Shown here: piece by piece, positions 16,970 to 26,638 of the stretch
How the letters are laid out: each line of letters opens with the position of its first letter
How positions within the stretch are numbered: the first letter of the stretch is position 1
Assembly (NCBI GenBank): GCA_015075405.1
Contig: JABTUK010000002.1
Span: 1,426,001-1,490,000 of the forward strand
DNA length: 64,000 bases
Origin: Anaerolineales bacterium
GTDB lineage: Bacteria; Chloroflexota; Anaerolineae; 4572-78; J111
Direction of reading: 5' to 3'
Program-made: the position numbers and the translations under genes
The notes under the pieces: model-generated
Told to the model about the DNA's origin: nothing
The model's input: the letters and a program-made list of their open reading frames with translations, nothing else
Database searches by the model: none

Positions 16970-17031
16970 CTTAATTTTGTCAATATTATATACTGACCGC
17001 TTTACTTGTACCAAGTAACAATAGCCCTGGG

Positions 17032-17187
17032 GTTACTACTCAGGCTTATGTCATTTCGAGCGACGAAGGAGCGAGAAATCTTCAGGGCACAATACATACA
17101 TACATAAAGGTAAGGCGTCGGGGATTTCTCCCTACGGTCGAAACCTGTCCTGAGCTTGTCGAATGGATGACATGGCTGAGCAGTTAC
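17032..17187. repeat. MITE-like inverted-repeat element, copy 2
   Basis: The ends GTTACTACTCAGGCTTATGTCA and CATGGCTGAGCAGTTAC are near-perfect inverted repeats. The inner part has ATTTCGAGCGACGAAGG and a GATTTCTCCC arm. It is 156 bp, with extra sequence in the loop compared with the other copies. Confidence 0.8.
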
Positions 17188-17227
17188 GTCCTGGGATTTC
17201 CGCCTATAAAACACTTGGAGTGATAAG

Positions 17228-18385
17228 ATGTACGATGAATTTTTTACCAAAGCCCACGAGCTTTTAAGCGAAGGCAGACCCTTTGCCACCGCTATTGTCG
17301 TGCGGGCCGAGAAGCCGACTTCGGCCAAGCCGGGCGACAAGGCGATTGTGACCCCGGAAGGGGTGATGCACGGCTGGATTGGCGGAAGCTGCGCCCAACC
17401 GACGGTTATCCAGGAAGCGATGAAGGCGCTGGCCAACGGCGAGCCGAGGCTGATTCGCCTCAGCACCGACCCGCAGCCGGAGCGCCGCGCCGGGCTGGTA
17501 GATCTGCCCATGACCTGCTTCAGCGGCGGCACGCTGGAAATTTACATCGAGCCGCAGTTGCCCCCCACCCGGCTGATGATTATCGGCAGCCTGCCGGTGG
17601 CCCAGGCATTGGCCCGGCTGGGCCAGGCGATGAATTACCATGTCGTTGCTGTTGATCCCGATCATGAGGGGGTGGGGATGACCCACGCCGACGAGATCAT
17701 CACCGATCTAAAGCAGATTGGCGGCAAGATTACCCCGCTCACCTACATCATCGTCGCCAGCCACGGCCACTACGACGAACTGGCCTTAGAATATGCCTTG
17801 CGCTCCAAGGCGGCTTACGTAGCCCTGGTTGCCAGCAAAACCAGAGCGGCGGCGGTGTTGGAGTATCTGCGCGGGCAGGGCTTGAGCGAGGCCGAACTGG
17901 CCCGGCTAAAGTATCCGGCGGGACTGGATATTCAGGCCTTACGGGGTGATGAGATTGCGCTGAGCATCATGGCCGAAATCGTTCAGCGCCGGCGCAACGC
18001 CGAACCGCTGGATGTGTCGGCGCTGATGTCCCCACCGCCAACAGAGGCAATTGATCCGGTCTGCGGGATGACCGTGCCAATCGTTGGGGCGGAGCACTGG
18101 GTTGAGTACGAAGGGCAAACCTACTATTTTTGCTGCGCCGGTTGCAAAGAATCGTTTGAGCAAGATCCACCGAAATACCTGGCCCAACCCGCGCCTTCGG
18201 GCGAAGCGATTGACCCGGTTTGTGGCATGACGGTGGACATTGCTACGGCCAAATACATGTCGGAGTATCAGGGCCAGCTTTACTACTTCTGCGCCCCCGG
18301 CTGCAAGCTGAGCTTTGACAAAACGCCCCAAAAATACCTGGGCATTCCGGCGGGCGGTGCGCCGATTGAACTAAAATTATCTTAA
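17228..18385 (+). CDS. XdhC/CoxF-like maturation protein fused to two YHS domains
   Basis: XdhC and CoxF proteins bind and insert the molybdenum cofactor into xanthine-oxidase-family enzymes. The N-terminal XdhC_CoxI-like part spans residues about 1-95, then a Rossmann-like domain (LMIIGSLPVAQALARLG, residues about 115-131) to about 260. Two YHS domains follow, near residues 277-320 (DPVCGMTV, YYFCCAGCKESF) and 333-377 (DPVCGMTV, YYFCAPGCKLSF). YHS domains bind metals, including copper. GGAGTGAT precedes ATG 17228. It lies about 6 kb after coxL in the same direction, consistent with a CO dehydrogenase role. The double YHS fusion is unusual; a copper-delivery job is a guess. Confidence 0.88.
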   Translation: MYDEFFTKAHELLSEGRPFATAIVVRAEKPTSAKPGDKAIVTPEGVMHGWIGGSCAQPTVIQEAMKALANGEPRLIRLSTDPQPERRAGLVDLPMTCFSGGTLEIYIEPQLPPTRLMIIGSLPVAQALARLGQAMNYHVVAVDPDHEGVGMTHADEIITDLKQIGGKITPLTYIIVASHGHYDELALEYALRSKAAYVALVASKTRAAAVLEYLRGQGLSEAELARLKYPAGLDIQALRGDEIALSIMAEIVQRRRNAEPLDVSALMSPPPTEAIDPVCGMTVPIVGAEHWVEYEGQTYYFCCAGCKESFEQDPPKYLAQPAPSGEAIDPVCGMTVDIATAKYMSEYQGQLYYFCAPGCKLSFDKTPQKYLGIPAGGAPIELKLS

Positions 18386-18687
18386 TCAGAAGGAAGTGGA
18401 GGAGGGCCGAGTAATTCCTCATAATTCGGCTTCAAGCCTACGTAATAAACCTCAACCCGGCGTTCCTGCTCGATCACCTCCCAAATCAGACGATAGCGAG
18501 CGTCAGTTAGCCAGGTACGATAGATATCGGAATAGCCACGTAGTTTTATCGCGCCGAGGGGACGCGGATCAGTGGACAGGTCGGCAATTCGTTGCTTTGC
18601 CTCTTGGCGCAATTTGCCCGGTAATTGTTGAACTTGCCGCTTCAACTCTTTATCGAATGAGACCCGATAAAACCGTGTTTCAGTCAT
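18382..18687 (-). CDS. RelE/ParE-family toxin
   Basis: A predicted mRNA interferase of 101 residues starting at ATG 18687, which overlaps the antitoxin stop by 8 bp; the longer upstream frame would lie inside the antitoxin gene. The sequence FYRVSFDKELKRQVQQLP, ADLSTDPRPLGAIKLRG and YRLIWEVIEQERRVEVYYVGLK is typical of RelE/ParE folds. Its stop codon overlaps the end of the convergent XdhC-YHS gene by 4 bp. The partner at 18680-18949 confirms the toxin-antitoxin call. Confidence 0.85.
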   Translation of the reverse strand: MTETRFYRVSFDKELKRQVQQLPGKLRQEAKQRIADLSTDPRPLGAIKLRGYSDIYRTWLTDARYRLIWEVIEQERRVEVYYVGLKPNYEELLGPPPLPSD

Positions 18688-18949
18688 CCGGCGCATCCAG
18701 AGCCGCCAGGATAGCTTCTGGTGAGTCAAACGTCATTAGCTCTTCGGGATGGGCCTGCCGGTAAGCCCGTACCTGGCCGATAATTTGCTCAATCCAGGCC
18801 GCCTCATCTTCATCGTCAGCCGCTTTTTGCAAACGAGCCAGGGCGTCCACCAACCGTTGAAAAACTTCAAAATCCACCAATACCGCCACCGGACGGCCCT
18901 GTTCATAAACCAATGGGAAACGATCATGCATTAATTCGGCTAAGTTCAT
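18680..18949 (-). CDS. Phd/YefM-family antitoxin
   Basis: An 89-residue protein whose N-terminal half fits Phd/YefM antitoxins (RFPLVYEQGRPVAVLVDFEVF), which bind DNA as dimers. The acidic C-terminal part (DDEDEAAWIEQII to the end) should wrap around the RelE/ParE toxin encoded next. GGGAGA 9 nt upstream supports ATG 18949. It heads a two-gene operon and probably represses its own promoter. Confidence 0.85.
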   Translation of the reverse strand: MNLAELMHDRFPLVYEQGRPVAVLVDFEVFQRLVDALARLQKAADDEDEAAWIEQIIGQVRAYRQAHPEELMTFDSPEAILAALDAPDD

Positions 18950-19016
18950 AGTATATTTCTCCCGCTGGTAATTATAGAGTCAAAAACCCCTTTTTCAAAG
19001 CCCAAGTCAATTAAGT

Positions 19017-19601
19017 TTAGGGGCCAATCTGCCAGGCTTTGATCGCCTCGATAGGGTAAAGCAGCATAATAATGTTTAGGGTCAGGTTGTCCCTGATCCA
19101 GAACAGCAGCACTAATTCGGTGATGACAAATAAGGCTAGCGAACGGCGAAAGCCCAAGCGCCAGGCAATGGCAAAGCCAATCCCACAAGCAATGATATCA
19201 CCCAGTGAATTGATCACCGTATCGCCCTGGTAGCCGAGGGCGGCGGTCGCTTCGCGGTAGCGATTGATGACAAAAGCCGAGTTCTCGAAAATCTCCCACA
19301 ACGCCTCAACGAACAGAGCCAGACACAACTGCCACGACACGGCCAGCCGGGGCAGTCCCCAGGCCAGCAGCCAGAAGAAGATAAAACCGTGCAGCATATG
19401 GCTAAAGCTGTAAGGGTCGAACCAATGCTGCGAGTTGTCGGAACTCCAGACATCCCCCGACCACAGCCAGATGTAGCCGCAGTCGCACATCCACAAACGG
19501 CCCTGGCTGCGTAGTTGCAGCGCCGCGAGTACCAAGATAGCAATGGTGGCTAGCCAAGGCCACCATTTTTTTTGGTTGGAGATGAAAGATCGGCTAAACA
19601 T
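19017..19601 (-). CDS. UPF0314/DUF2585-like integral membrane protein
   Basis: A 194-residue membrane protein with about five hydrophobic segments. It matches the UPF0314 pattern: LWSGDVWSSDNSQHWFDPYSFSHMLHGFIFFWLL near the middle, VEALWEIFENSAFVINRYREATAALGYQGDTVINSLGD after it. The conserved polar residues (HxxH, E, DxxxNS) sit near membrane segments and could bind metal. The function of the family is unknown. It stands alone on the minus strand after the toxin-antitoxin genes. Confidence 0.8.
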   Translation of the reverse strand: MFSRSFISNQKKWWPWLATIAILVLAALQLRSQGRLWMCDCGYIWLWSGDVWSSDNSQHWFDPYSFSHMLHGFIFFWLLAWGLPRLAVSWQLCLALFVEALWEIFENSAFVINRYREATAALGYQGDTVINSLGDIIACGIGFAIAWRLGFRRSLALFVITELVLLFWIRDNLTLNIIMLLYPIEAIKAWQIGP

Positions 19602-19650
19602 GCCCTTTTGTAATGTCCCGACCGGATAATTTGAAACAGGATTTTGGGAG

Positions 19651-19679
19651 TAGACAATACAATTCTAGTTGAGTATAAT
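19651..19679 (+). promoter_or_regulatory. Promoter for the M50B-like protease gene
   Basis: TAGACA (19651-19656) and TATAAT (19674-19679) are 17 bp apart, which places the transcription start near 19686, about 35 nt before ATG 19721. Confidence 0.7.
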
Positions 19680-19720
19680 CGAAAGAGTTGACATAATGCA
19701 AATTTAGAACAGGCTTAACG

Positions 19721-20467
19721 ATGTTAGACACAAACATCCTGGATATTAACTTCACCAACGAAGCCCGGCTAAGTTCATTGGTTATCTTTGATATGGCGGT
19801 ATTTACAGTTTTGCTCCTGAATATCCTTCCCGGAGTGGCAACCCCTTTCTATTGGCTATCCACATTAATCCACGAATTAGGCCATGCTATAACCACGCAC
19901 CTGACCGGGGGAGACGCAAAAGGCATTTGGGTATACCCTAAACCCAAAGAAGGCGCATACGGGGTGAGCAAGAGTGAAGGTGGAAACCCATATTTTGTAA
20001 ACCCGGCAGGATATTTGGGGGTGACAATATTTAGCGCAGGTCTAATCCTATTGAGTACCATGCCCTACTGCGCTTCCTTTACTTTAGTCGCATTGGGGCT
20101 AATTTTGTTGTTTAGCGCCCTGCGTTTTGGCGCAAGTGGATTTACCAATCTCTTGGGCCTTGTCTTTGGCGCACTGTTTATCTGGGTCGCCTTGCGAGCA
20201 GAAATATTTTGGTCCATGTTCTTGCTGTTCCTGGTGGCTATCCAAAGTGCCTTTGCTGCCTTAACCGATTTAAAAGAGCTTAGAAGAGTTGTGCATAAAG
20301 GCTCTCAGGGTGAACTTAAGGATGATGCTACGCAGATGGCCTCACAGTTTAAACACTGGCCTCTCCTACAGACTCCCATGTTTTGGGTAAAGTTATGGAT
20401 GCTTTTTTCAATTCTGCTCCTGATATTCTCGGTTTGGTTTGCCTGGTTTCGTGATTTACCGGCCTGA
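19721..20467 (+). CDS. Peptidase M50B-like integral membrane protein
   Basis: Members of this group resemble site-2-protease-type metalloproteases. The zinc-binding HELGH lies near residue 52 within a hydrophobic segment (TLIHELGHAITTHLTGGDAKG), and a second NPAGYLG-like element near residue 92 could supply the third ligand region. About six to seven membrane segments are visible across 248 residues. A loop of about 25 residues near 195-220 is polar. It has its own promoter. The substrate is unknown and the protein may not be proteolytic. Confidence 0.8.
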   Translation: MLDTNILDINFTNEARLSSLVIFDMAVFTVLLLNILPGVATPFYWLSTLIHELGHAITTHLTGGDAKGIWVYPKPKEGAYGVSKSEGGNPYFVNPAGYLGVTIFSAGLILLSTMPYCASFTLVALGLILLFSALRFGASGFTNLLGLVFGALFIWVALRAEIFWSMFLLFLVAIQSAFAALTDLKELRRVVHKGSQGELKDDATQMASQFKHWPLLQTPMFWVKLWMLFSILLLIFSVWFAWFRDLPA

Positions 20468-20608
20468 CTTTTATATCCACTCCCCAACCCCGATAGATAA
20501 TCCACCTTCTTTTGCCCCGGCTTTATGCCGACTTTGCTCCAGTCCTGGCTAGGACATTTAAGGGATTGCTTTGGCAACCAAGTTTGTGATACACTACAGA
20601 CTACTGCG

Positions 20609-23362
20609 ATGACAAAGCACCCTAACAAAGCCAAAACACAACCCACCACCGAATTGACGACGGTCCGGCAGAACCGGGGCGAAACCCCTGCCGCAGCCTC
20701 AGCCCAAGAGCAGTCGCTGGCTGCCGAGCATGAGCAGCGCGGTTTGACCGAAACATTATACCAGGCCAGCGCCGCCTTGCACAGCACCTTAAAATATGAT
20801 GAGGTGCTTGACCACCTGTTGGATCAACTCCCCCAAATTGTGCCCCACCAGGCGGCCTGCATCATGCTCACCCAGGGCGAAACGGCCCGTATTTTTCGCT
20901 GGCACGGTTACGCTCGTTTCGGCGGTAAAAATTTTGTCAGCCCCTTTATCCTTAAAATTTCAGAAATCCCCAGCTTGAATACGATGCGCCAAACCGGCCG
21001 CCCGGTGGTCGTCTCTCACGCCGCCGAACAGGACGCCTGGTTAACTCACTCTGGCCAGGGGTGGGTCAAATCTTATGCGGGCGCGCCCATCCGCATGCGA
21101 GAGCAGATCATCGGCTTTGTGAATGTTGACAGTGATACGCCCGGCTTCTTTAGCCAGAGTGATGCTGACATGTTGGAGGCATTTCTCAGCCGGGCGGTGG
21201 TAGCCTTAAAAAATGCCTGGTTATATGCTGAGGCTCGTCGTGAAATTGTCGAGCGGATCAAGGCGCTCAAAGCGGAACGCAATTTTGTTTCTGCTGTCCT
21301 CGATACGGCTGGGGCTATAGTGGTTATCCTTAACGCCGAAGGTCGCATCATCCGCCTCAACCAAACCTGCGAAAAAACAAGCGGCTATAGCTTTGAGGAA
21401 GTCAAAGGCAAGCCTATCTGGGATGTCTTCGGCAATCCTGAAGAAATCGAGACTGTCAGGGGCGTTTTTGAGCGGCTTCTGGCCGGCGACTTTCCGATTG
21501 AGCATGAAAACTGGTGGTTGACCAAAGCCGGCGACCGCTGTTTGATTGCCTGGTCAAGCACGGTTTTACAAGATCAGCACGGCGCGGTTGAGTTTATTGT
21601 CAATACCGGCTACGACGTTACCGAACGCAAGCAGATTGAAGAAGCGCTGCGGCAGGGCGGTGAACGCTACGCCCTGGCGGTTTTGGCAGCCAACCACGGC
21701 TTGTGGGATTGGGATTTGCGCACCAATGAAATCTATTTTTCCTCCCACTGGAAAGCTATTTTGGGGTATAATGAACAGGAGCTTCAATCAAACGTCGAGG
21801 AGTGGTTCAGCCGGGTTCATCCCGAAGACCTGCCTCGGCTCAAGGCGGATATTGCCGTGCATCTGGAAGGGGTCACCCCCAGTTTCAGAAGCGAATACCG
21901 CATGCTGCACTGGAACGGTGATTATCGCTGGATTCTTAGCCAGGGTTTAGCCGTGCGTGATGCCAATGGGCAGGCCTATCGGATCACCGGCTCTCAAGCC
22001 GACATTACGCAGCGAAAAACTAATGAAGATGAGTTGAGGTATGCTTCTCTCCACGATGCCTTAACCGGCCTGCCCAATCGCGCATTTTTAATGAAACGCC
22101 TGGAACAGGTTATTACACAAGCTAAAGAGGACTCTAACTTCTTATTTGCCGTTTTGTTTATAGACCTGGATCGTTTCAAGGTGATCAATGATAGTCTGGG
22201 GCATCTGGTGGGGGATCAACTGCTGATTACCATCGCCCGGCGGCTCAAAGCCTGTGTTCGCTCCGGCGATTTGGTGGCTCGCCTGGGCGGCGATGAGTTT
22301 ACTGTTTTGCTCGAGCCGATACGAGAAACTGACGACGCCGTCCGGGTGGCAGAACGCATCCTCAAGGAAGTAGCCCAGCCGATCAACCTGGATGGACACG
22401 AACTTTTCACCAATGCCAGCATCGGCATTGCTTTGAGCGCCAGCGGATACGACCGGCCGGAGGATATTCTGCGCGACGCCGATACCACCATGTACCGGGC
22501 CAAAGCGCGGGGCCGAGCCTGCTACGAAATGTTCAACACCGGCATGCATATCCAAATGACCGCACTCAGGGAATTGGAAGCCGAGTTGCGGCGGGCCATC
22601 GAACGGCAGGAGTTTCAGCTTTACTATCAACCGTTTGTCTCCGTATCCACAGGACAAATTGTGGGGGTCGAGGCGCTTTTGCGCTGGCTGCATCCGCAGC
22701 GCGGCCTGGTGGGACCGAGCGAGTTCATCTCTCTGGCTGAAGAAACCGGACTAATTGTGCCTATCGGCGAATGGGTTTTACGCACCGCCTGCGCTCAAAC
22801 CAAAAATTGGCGAGATATTGGATGTACAACCCTGCGCACAGCCGTCAATGTTTCAATTCGCCAGTTTCAGCACGGCAGTGGGCGGTCCGATTTCCCTGAG
22901 CAAGTAGCGGCAATTCTGGCCGAAAGCGGTCTGCCGGCCCAGACGCTTGAATTAGAAATTACCGAAAGCATCCCTTTAATCAACAATGAGTTTAATGGAG
23001 ACATCCTCAGCCGGTTAAAGGGTCTGGGCCTGAGCCTGGCCCTGGATGATTTTGGCATTGGTTCGTCGTTGACCTTGTTAAAACGATTTCCTTTCAGCAC
23101 TTTGAAAATTGACCAGTCCTTTATTAAAGAAATTATCAACAGCCACAGCGACGCGGCCATTATTACCGCCATTATCCAGATGGCCCACAATCTGGGCCTA
23201 AAGGTAATTGCTGAGGGTGTGGAAACAGAAGCCCAGTCAGCTTGGCTGCAAGCCCAACAGTGCGACGAGGCGCAAGGCTACCTGTTTAGCCGCCCCCTGC
23301 CGGCCTCAGAAATGACACGTCTGCTGGAAGCGGACCTTCGCTCAACCAGGGAAAAATTATGA
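20609..23362 (+). CDS. GAF-PAS-PAS-GGDEF-EAL cyclic-di-GMP signalling protein
   Basis: It likely makes and/or breaks down cyclic di-GMP. Domains in order: GAF (about 45-190), two PAS/PAC modules (about 215-335 and 345-465, each ending in DVTERKQ or DITQRKT), GGDEF with an intact RLGGDEF motif near residue 560, and EAL with EALLRW near 687. Both catalytic motifs look intact. ATG 20609 is preferred over the ATG 84 nt upstream because a possible promoter (TTGCTT at 20566, TACACT at 20590 with TG extension) predicts transcription starting near 20602. The stop overlaps the next gene by 4 bp (ATGA), so the two are translationally coupled. Confidence 0.9.
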   Translation: MTKHPNKAKTQPTTELTTVRQNRGETPAAASAQEQSLAAEHEQRGLTETLYQASAALHSTLKYDEVLDHLLDQLPQIVPHQAACIMLTQGETARIFRWHGYARFGGKNFVSPFILKISEIPSLNTMRQTGRPVVVSHAAEQDAWLTHSGQGWVKSYAGAPIRMREQIIGFVNVDSDTPGFFSQSDADMLEAFLSRAVVALKNAWLYAEARREIVERIKALKAERNFVSAVLDTAGAIVVILNAEGRIIRLNQTCEKTSGYSFEEVKGKPIWDVFGNPEEIETVRGVFERLLAGDFPIEHENWWLTKAGDRCLIAWSSTVLQDQHGAVEFIVNTGYDVTERKQIEEALRQGGERYALAVLAANHGLWDWDLRTNEIYFSSHWKAILGYNEQELQSNVEEWFSRVHPEDLPRLKADIAVHLEGVTPSFRSEYRMLHWNGDYRWILSQGLAVRDANGQAYRITGSQADITQRKTNEDELRYASLHDALTGLPNRAFLMKRLEQVITQAKEDSNFLFAVLFIDLDRFKVINDSLGHLVGDQLLITIARRLKACVRSGDLVARLGGDEFTVLLEPIRETDDAVRVAERILKEVAQPINLDGHELFTNASIGIALSASGYDRPEDILRDADTTMYRAKARGRACYEMFNTGMHIQMTALRELEAELRRAIERQEFQLYYQPFVSVSTGQIVGVEALLRWLHPQRGLVGPSEFISLAEETGLIVPIGEWVLRTACAQTKNWRDIGCTTLRTAVNVSIRQFQHGSGRSDFPEQVAAILAESGLPAQTLELEITESIPLINNEFNGDILSRLKGLGLSLALDDFGIGSSLTLLKRFPFSTLKIDQSFIKEIINSHSDAAIITAIIQMAHNLGLKVIAEGVETEAQSAWLQAQQCDEAQGYLFSRPLPASEMTRLLEADLRSTREKL

Positions 23363-26300
23363 GTGATCACCATAAAACCAAAGCCCAACTCCTCGAAGAA
23401 TTGGCCGCTCTGCGCCAGACAGTGGCTGAGTTGCGCCAGCAGGCAACTACTCCGATCGCTGCGGTCCTCAAAATTGAAGACGAGTTACCCTCAAACGCAG
23501 AGCGATTTCGCCCGTTTAGCTTATCCCTCAACGATCTGGATAGGTTGCTGGAATTGAGCCGCGCCCTGGTAACAACGCACACGCCGACTGCGGTGCTGGA
23601 TCAGGCCATCAAAGCGGCCACGGAAACCGCGCCAGCCGCCGACAGAGGGTCGCTGCAACTGCTGGACGATACCGGCCAAACCCTGCATACGGTCGCTATC
23701 AGCTCGCCGGACGAAACATTGGGGCAAGTGATTACCTTCCGGCCTGGTGAGGGCATTGCCGGCCACGCCCTGGCCAGCAACCAAACCATTAATGTGGCCG
23801 ACGTACTGGCCGATGAGCGTTTTTTGCCCAGCGAGTTGCCACTCCGTTTTCGCTCGCTGCTGGTAGCGCCACTGGTGGTCAAGGGTCGCTTGATTGGGAC
23901 GCTGTCATTGAGCAGTCAAAAGGTTGGCGCATTTGTGGCGGCAGACGAGATATTAGTCCAACTGATCGCCGACCAGGTGGCCGCCGCCCTGGAAAATGCG
24001 CGTTTGTTCGATAGTTATCTCCAGGCCGAAAATTTACGCAAGGCCCACCAATTTCTCCAGGCTACCATTGACGCCCTGGCCTCTCACATCGCCATCCTCG
24101 ATGAGCGCGGGCAGATCATTGCCGTCAATGCTCGCTGGCGGCTCTTTGCCGAGGCCAATGGCTATGCCGGGTCAAATTACGGGCTGGGCCTCAATTATCT
24201 ACAAATTTGCGAGGCGGCGAGCGGCCCTGATGCGGAAGAAGCTCCCCTTGTGGCCGAAGGTATCCGTGAGGTAATGGCCGGGCGGCGTAACCAGTTTTAT
24301 CTGGAGTACCCGGCCCATAATCCGCTCGAACAACGCTGGTTTGGGGTCCGAGTCACTCATTTTCAAGATGCTGAGGCCACCTGGCTGGTGGTGACTCACG
24401 AAGACGTGACCGAACGCCGACTGGCTGAGGAGGCCCTGCGCGCCAGCGAGGAAAAGTATCGCAACCTGACCAATCAGTTGCCGGTGGGGGTTTATCGCGA
24501 TACCCCGCCGGGTAAGTTGGTCTATGCCAACCCCGCTCTGGCTGTTATCTTGGGTTACAACAACATCGAGGAGATGTTGCAAACATCTATTCGAAATGTT
24601 TTTGACAATCCCCACGAACGGGATGCTTACCTGGCGACGTGCCACCTCAACGGTGAGGTTGCCTACCACGAATTAAAAGCCCGCACCGCCGAAGGGTCGC
24701 AGATCTGGGTGCGCGATACGGCCAGAGTTTTTCTCAACGAGGCCGGTGAAATTGATTATATTGACGGCATTATTCAGGATATCACCGACCATAGGGCGGC
24801 AGCGGAAGCGCTGAAGGCCAGTGAAATTCGCTTCCGCTCCCTGATTCAAAACTCTTCCGATATCATTACCCTGCTGGGGGCTGATGGCACAGTTCAATAC
24901 GTTAGCCCACCCGTGGAGCGAATTTTGGGCTACCCACCGGAAAGAGTTATCGGGCAGAATGTATTTAGTTATGTTCACCCGGAGGATTTAACGGGGCTTC
25001 AAACCCGCTTTAATGAAACTGTTCAGTATCCTGGAATTGATGATACCCCCTTCGAGTTCCGCATGCGGGATGCGCAGGGGCAATGGCGCTGGCTAGAGGC
25101 AGTCAGCAACAACCTTTTGGACGATCCCAATGTGAAAGGGATTGTCGTCAATGGCCGCGATATCAGCCGGCGTAAACAAATGGAGGAACAACTCCGCTTG
25201 TTGGAAGCCCAATTTCTCCAGTCTCAAAAAATGGATGCCATCGGCCGGCTGGCCGGTGGGGTGGCCCATGATTTTAACAATGTCCTGACGGTTATCAGAG
25301 GTTATAGTGATTTACTGCTTATGCATCTGCGTGAGCCTGAAGATTTACGTTCCTATGCCGAACAGATCAGAAAAGCCACCAATCAGGCTGCTTCGGTAAC
25401 GCGCCAGCTTTTGATCTTCAGTCGCCAGGAGATGGCTCAGCCAGAAATCATTGATCTCAATGGTGTTATGATTGATCTGGAGAAAATGCTGGAGCGATTG
25501 ATTGCTGAAGATGTTGACCTTGAAATAAGGCTCGCCCCAGCTTTGGGCCTGGTCAAAATGAATCCAGGACATATTGAGCAAGTGGTTATGAACCTGGTCA
25601 TCAACGCCCGCGATGCGATGCCCTATGGCGGCCAGATAACCATCCAAACGGCCAATATAGCCGTAGACAAAACGACGCCGCTTCAGCCGCTACCACTCCA
25701 ACCGGGGCGCTATGCGCAGTTGACTGTTACTGATACCGGTATCGGTATGGATCAAGAGACGCTTAGCCACATCTTTGAGCCATTTTACACCACCAAAGAG
25801 CAGGGCAAAGGCACAGGTTTAGGGCTGTCCACCGTGTACGCCATTGTCAACCAGAGTAAAGGCAGTATCCAGGTATTCAGCCAGCCAGGGCAGGGGACAA
25901 CATTTCAGGTCTATTTACCCTGTCTAACCGATCAAATCGGGCCAGACTTAAGGATGGCAGACAACCAAGATTTAGACGCAGCGCCAGATAAAAAGCTTGA
26001 AACCATCCTTTTAGTTGAAGATGAAGTGGAAGTGCGTAAATTAACCAGGCTAATTTTGCGCAAGCAAGGCTATCACGTTCTAGAAGCTCAACACGGCGAG
26101 GAGGCGCTACGACTGTGCCAGCAAAGCCTGGAGACCATCCATTTAGTCTTGACAGATGTGGTGATGCCCAACGGGATGAATGGCCGCGAGTTAGCTGAGC
26201 GGCTGAAAGTAATAAGACCCGAGGCCAAAATCCTCTTCATGTCGGGTTACACCGACGATGTCATTTTGCGCCATGGCGTGCTGGATGCCCACGTGAATTT

Positions 26301-26367
26301 TATCCAAAAGCCTTTTACCCTCAATATCCTCTTGCGGAAGATCCGAGAGACCCTGGATGCTTCCTAA
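23359..26367 (+). CDS. Hybrid sensor histidine kinase, GAF-PAS3-HisKA-HATPase-receiver
   Basis: This 1002-residue soluble hybrid kinase has a GAF domain (about 55-215), three PAS modules (about 230-600), a HisKA box with His637 ([14 protein letters not shown]), a HATPase_c domain with DTGIGMD and [11 protein letters not shown] motifs, and a C-terminal receiver with phospho-acceptor Asp933 in [11 protein letters not shown]. The N-terminus is a Leu-rich coiled coil. It starts inside the end of the cyclic-di-GMP gene (ATGA overlap). Its GAF and first PAS module are close paralogues of those in the kinase at 26639, pointing to tandem duplication. No membrane segment is seen; the signal is unknown. 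Confidence 0.92.
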   Translation: MSDHHKTKAQLLEELAALRQTVAELRQQATTPIAAVLKIEDELPSNAERFRPFSLSLNDLDRLLELSRALVTTHTPTAVLDQAIKAATETAPAADRGSLQLLDDTGQTLHTVAISSPDETLGQVITFRPGEGIAGHALASNQTINVADVLADERFLPSELPLRFRSLLVAPLVVKGRLIGTLSLSSQKVGAFVAADEILVQLIADQVAAALENARLFDSYLQAENLRKAHQFLQATIDALASHIAILDERGQIIAVNARWRLFAEANGYAGSNYGLGLNYLQICEAASGPDAEEAPLVAEGIREVMAGRRNQFYLEYPAHNPLEQRWFGVRVTHFQDAEATWLVVTHEDVTERRLAEEALRASEEKYRNLTNQLPVGVYRDTPPGKLVYANPALAVILGYNNIEEMLQTSIRNVFDNPHERDAYLATCHLNGEVAYHELKARTAEGSQIWVRDTARVFLNEAGEIDYIDGIIQDITDHRAAAEALKASEIRFRSLIQNSSDIITLLGADGTVQYVSPPVERILGYPPERVIGQNVFSYVHPEDLTGLQTRFNETVQYPGIDDTPFEFRMRDAQGQWRWLEAVSNNLLDDPNVKGIVVNGRDISRRKQMEEQLRLLEAQFLQSQKMDAIGRLAGGVAHDFNNVLTVIRGYSDLLLMHLREPEDLRSYAEQIRKATNQAASVTRQLLIFSRQEMAQPEIIDLNGVMIDLEKMLERLIAEDVDLEIRLAPALGLVKMNPGHIEQVVMNLVINARDAMPYGGQITIQTANIAVDKTTPLQPLPLQPGRYAQLTVTDTGIGMDQETLSHIFEPFYTTKEQGKGTGLGLSTVYAIVNQSKGSIQVFSQPGQGTTFQVYLPCLTDQIGPDLRMADNQDLDAAPDKKLETILLVEDEVEVRKLTRLILRKQGYHVLEAQHGEEALRLCQQSLETIHLVLTDVVMPNGMNGRELAERLKVIRPEAKILFMSGYTDDVILRHGVLDAHVNFIQKPFTLNILLRKIRETLDAS

Positions 26368-26435
26368 AAAGATATAGCCCCTTCCAGCCACATTTCCCCC
26401 ATCTGGATCAATCCCCAACAAAGCCGTCACATTTT

Positions 26436-26549
26436 GTTACTACTCAACCCCATGTCATTTCGAGGCCGTAGGCCGAGAAATCCCTGGAGCGCGCGAGCCG
26501 CGTCAGGGATTTCTCCCTTCGGTCGAAATGACATGCCTGCGCAGGTACC
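26436..26549. repeat. MITE-like inverted-repeat element, copy 3
   Basis: GTTACTACTCAACCCCATGTCA begins the left end, and CATGCCTGCGCAGGTAC ends the right. The inner arms CATGTCATTTCGA and TCGAAATGACATG are perfect. The middle contains GAGAAATCCCTG and CAGGGATTTCTC. Confidence 0.85.
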
Positions 26550-26575
26550 ATATTTTTAACATTATTAACTATTCC

Positions 26576-26604
26576 TTACATAAATTTGAATATTGCGGTA
26601 TAAT
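26576..26604 (+). promoter_or_regulatory. Promoter for the second multi-sensor kinase gene
   Basis: TTACAT (26576-26581) and TATAAT (26599-26604) are 17 bp apart. Transcription would start near 26611, so the long upstream part of the open frame cannot be translated from it; ATG 26639 is the expected start. Confidence 0.75.
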
Positions 26605-26638
26605 CTTTTATACAGGCCATAATTTGGGGAAATTTAAT

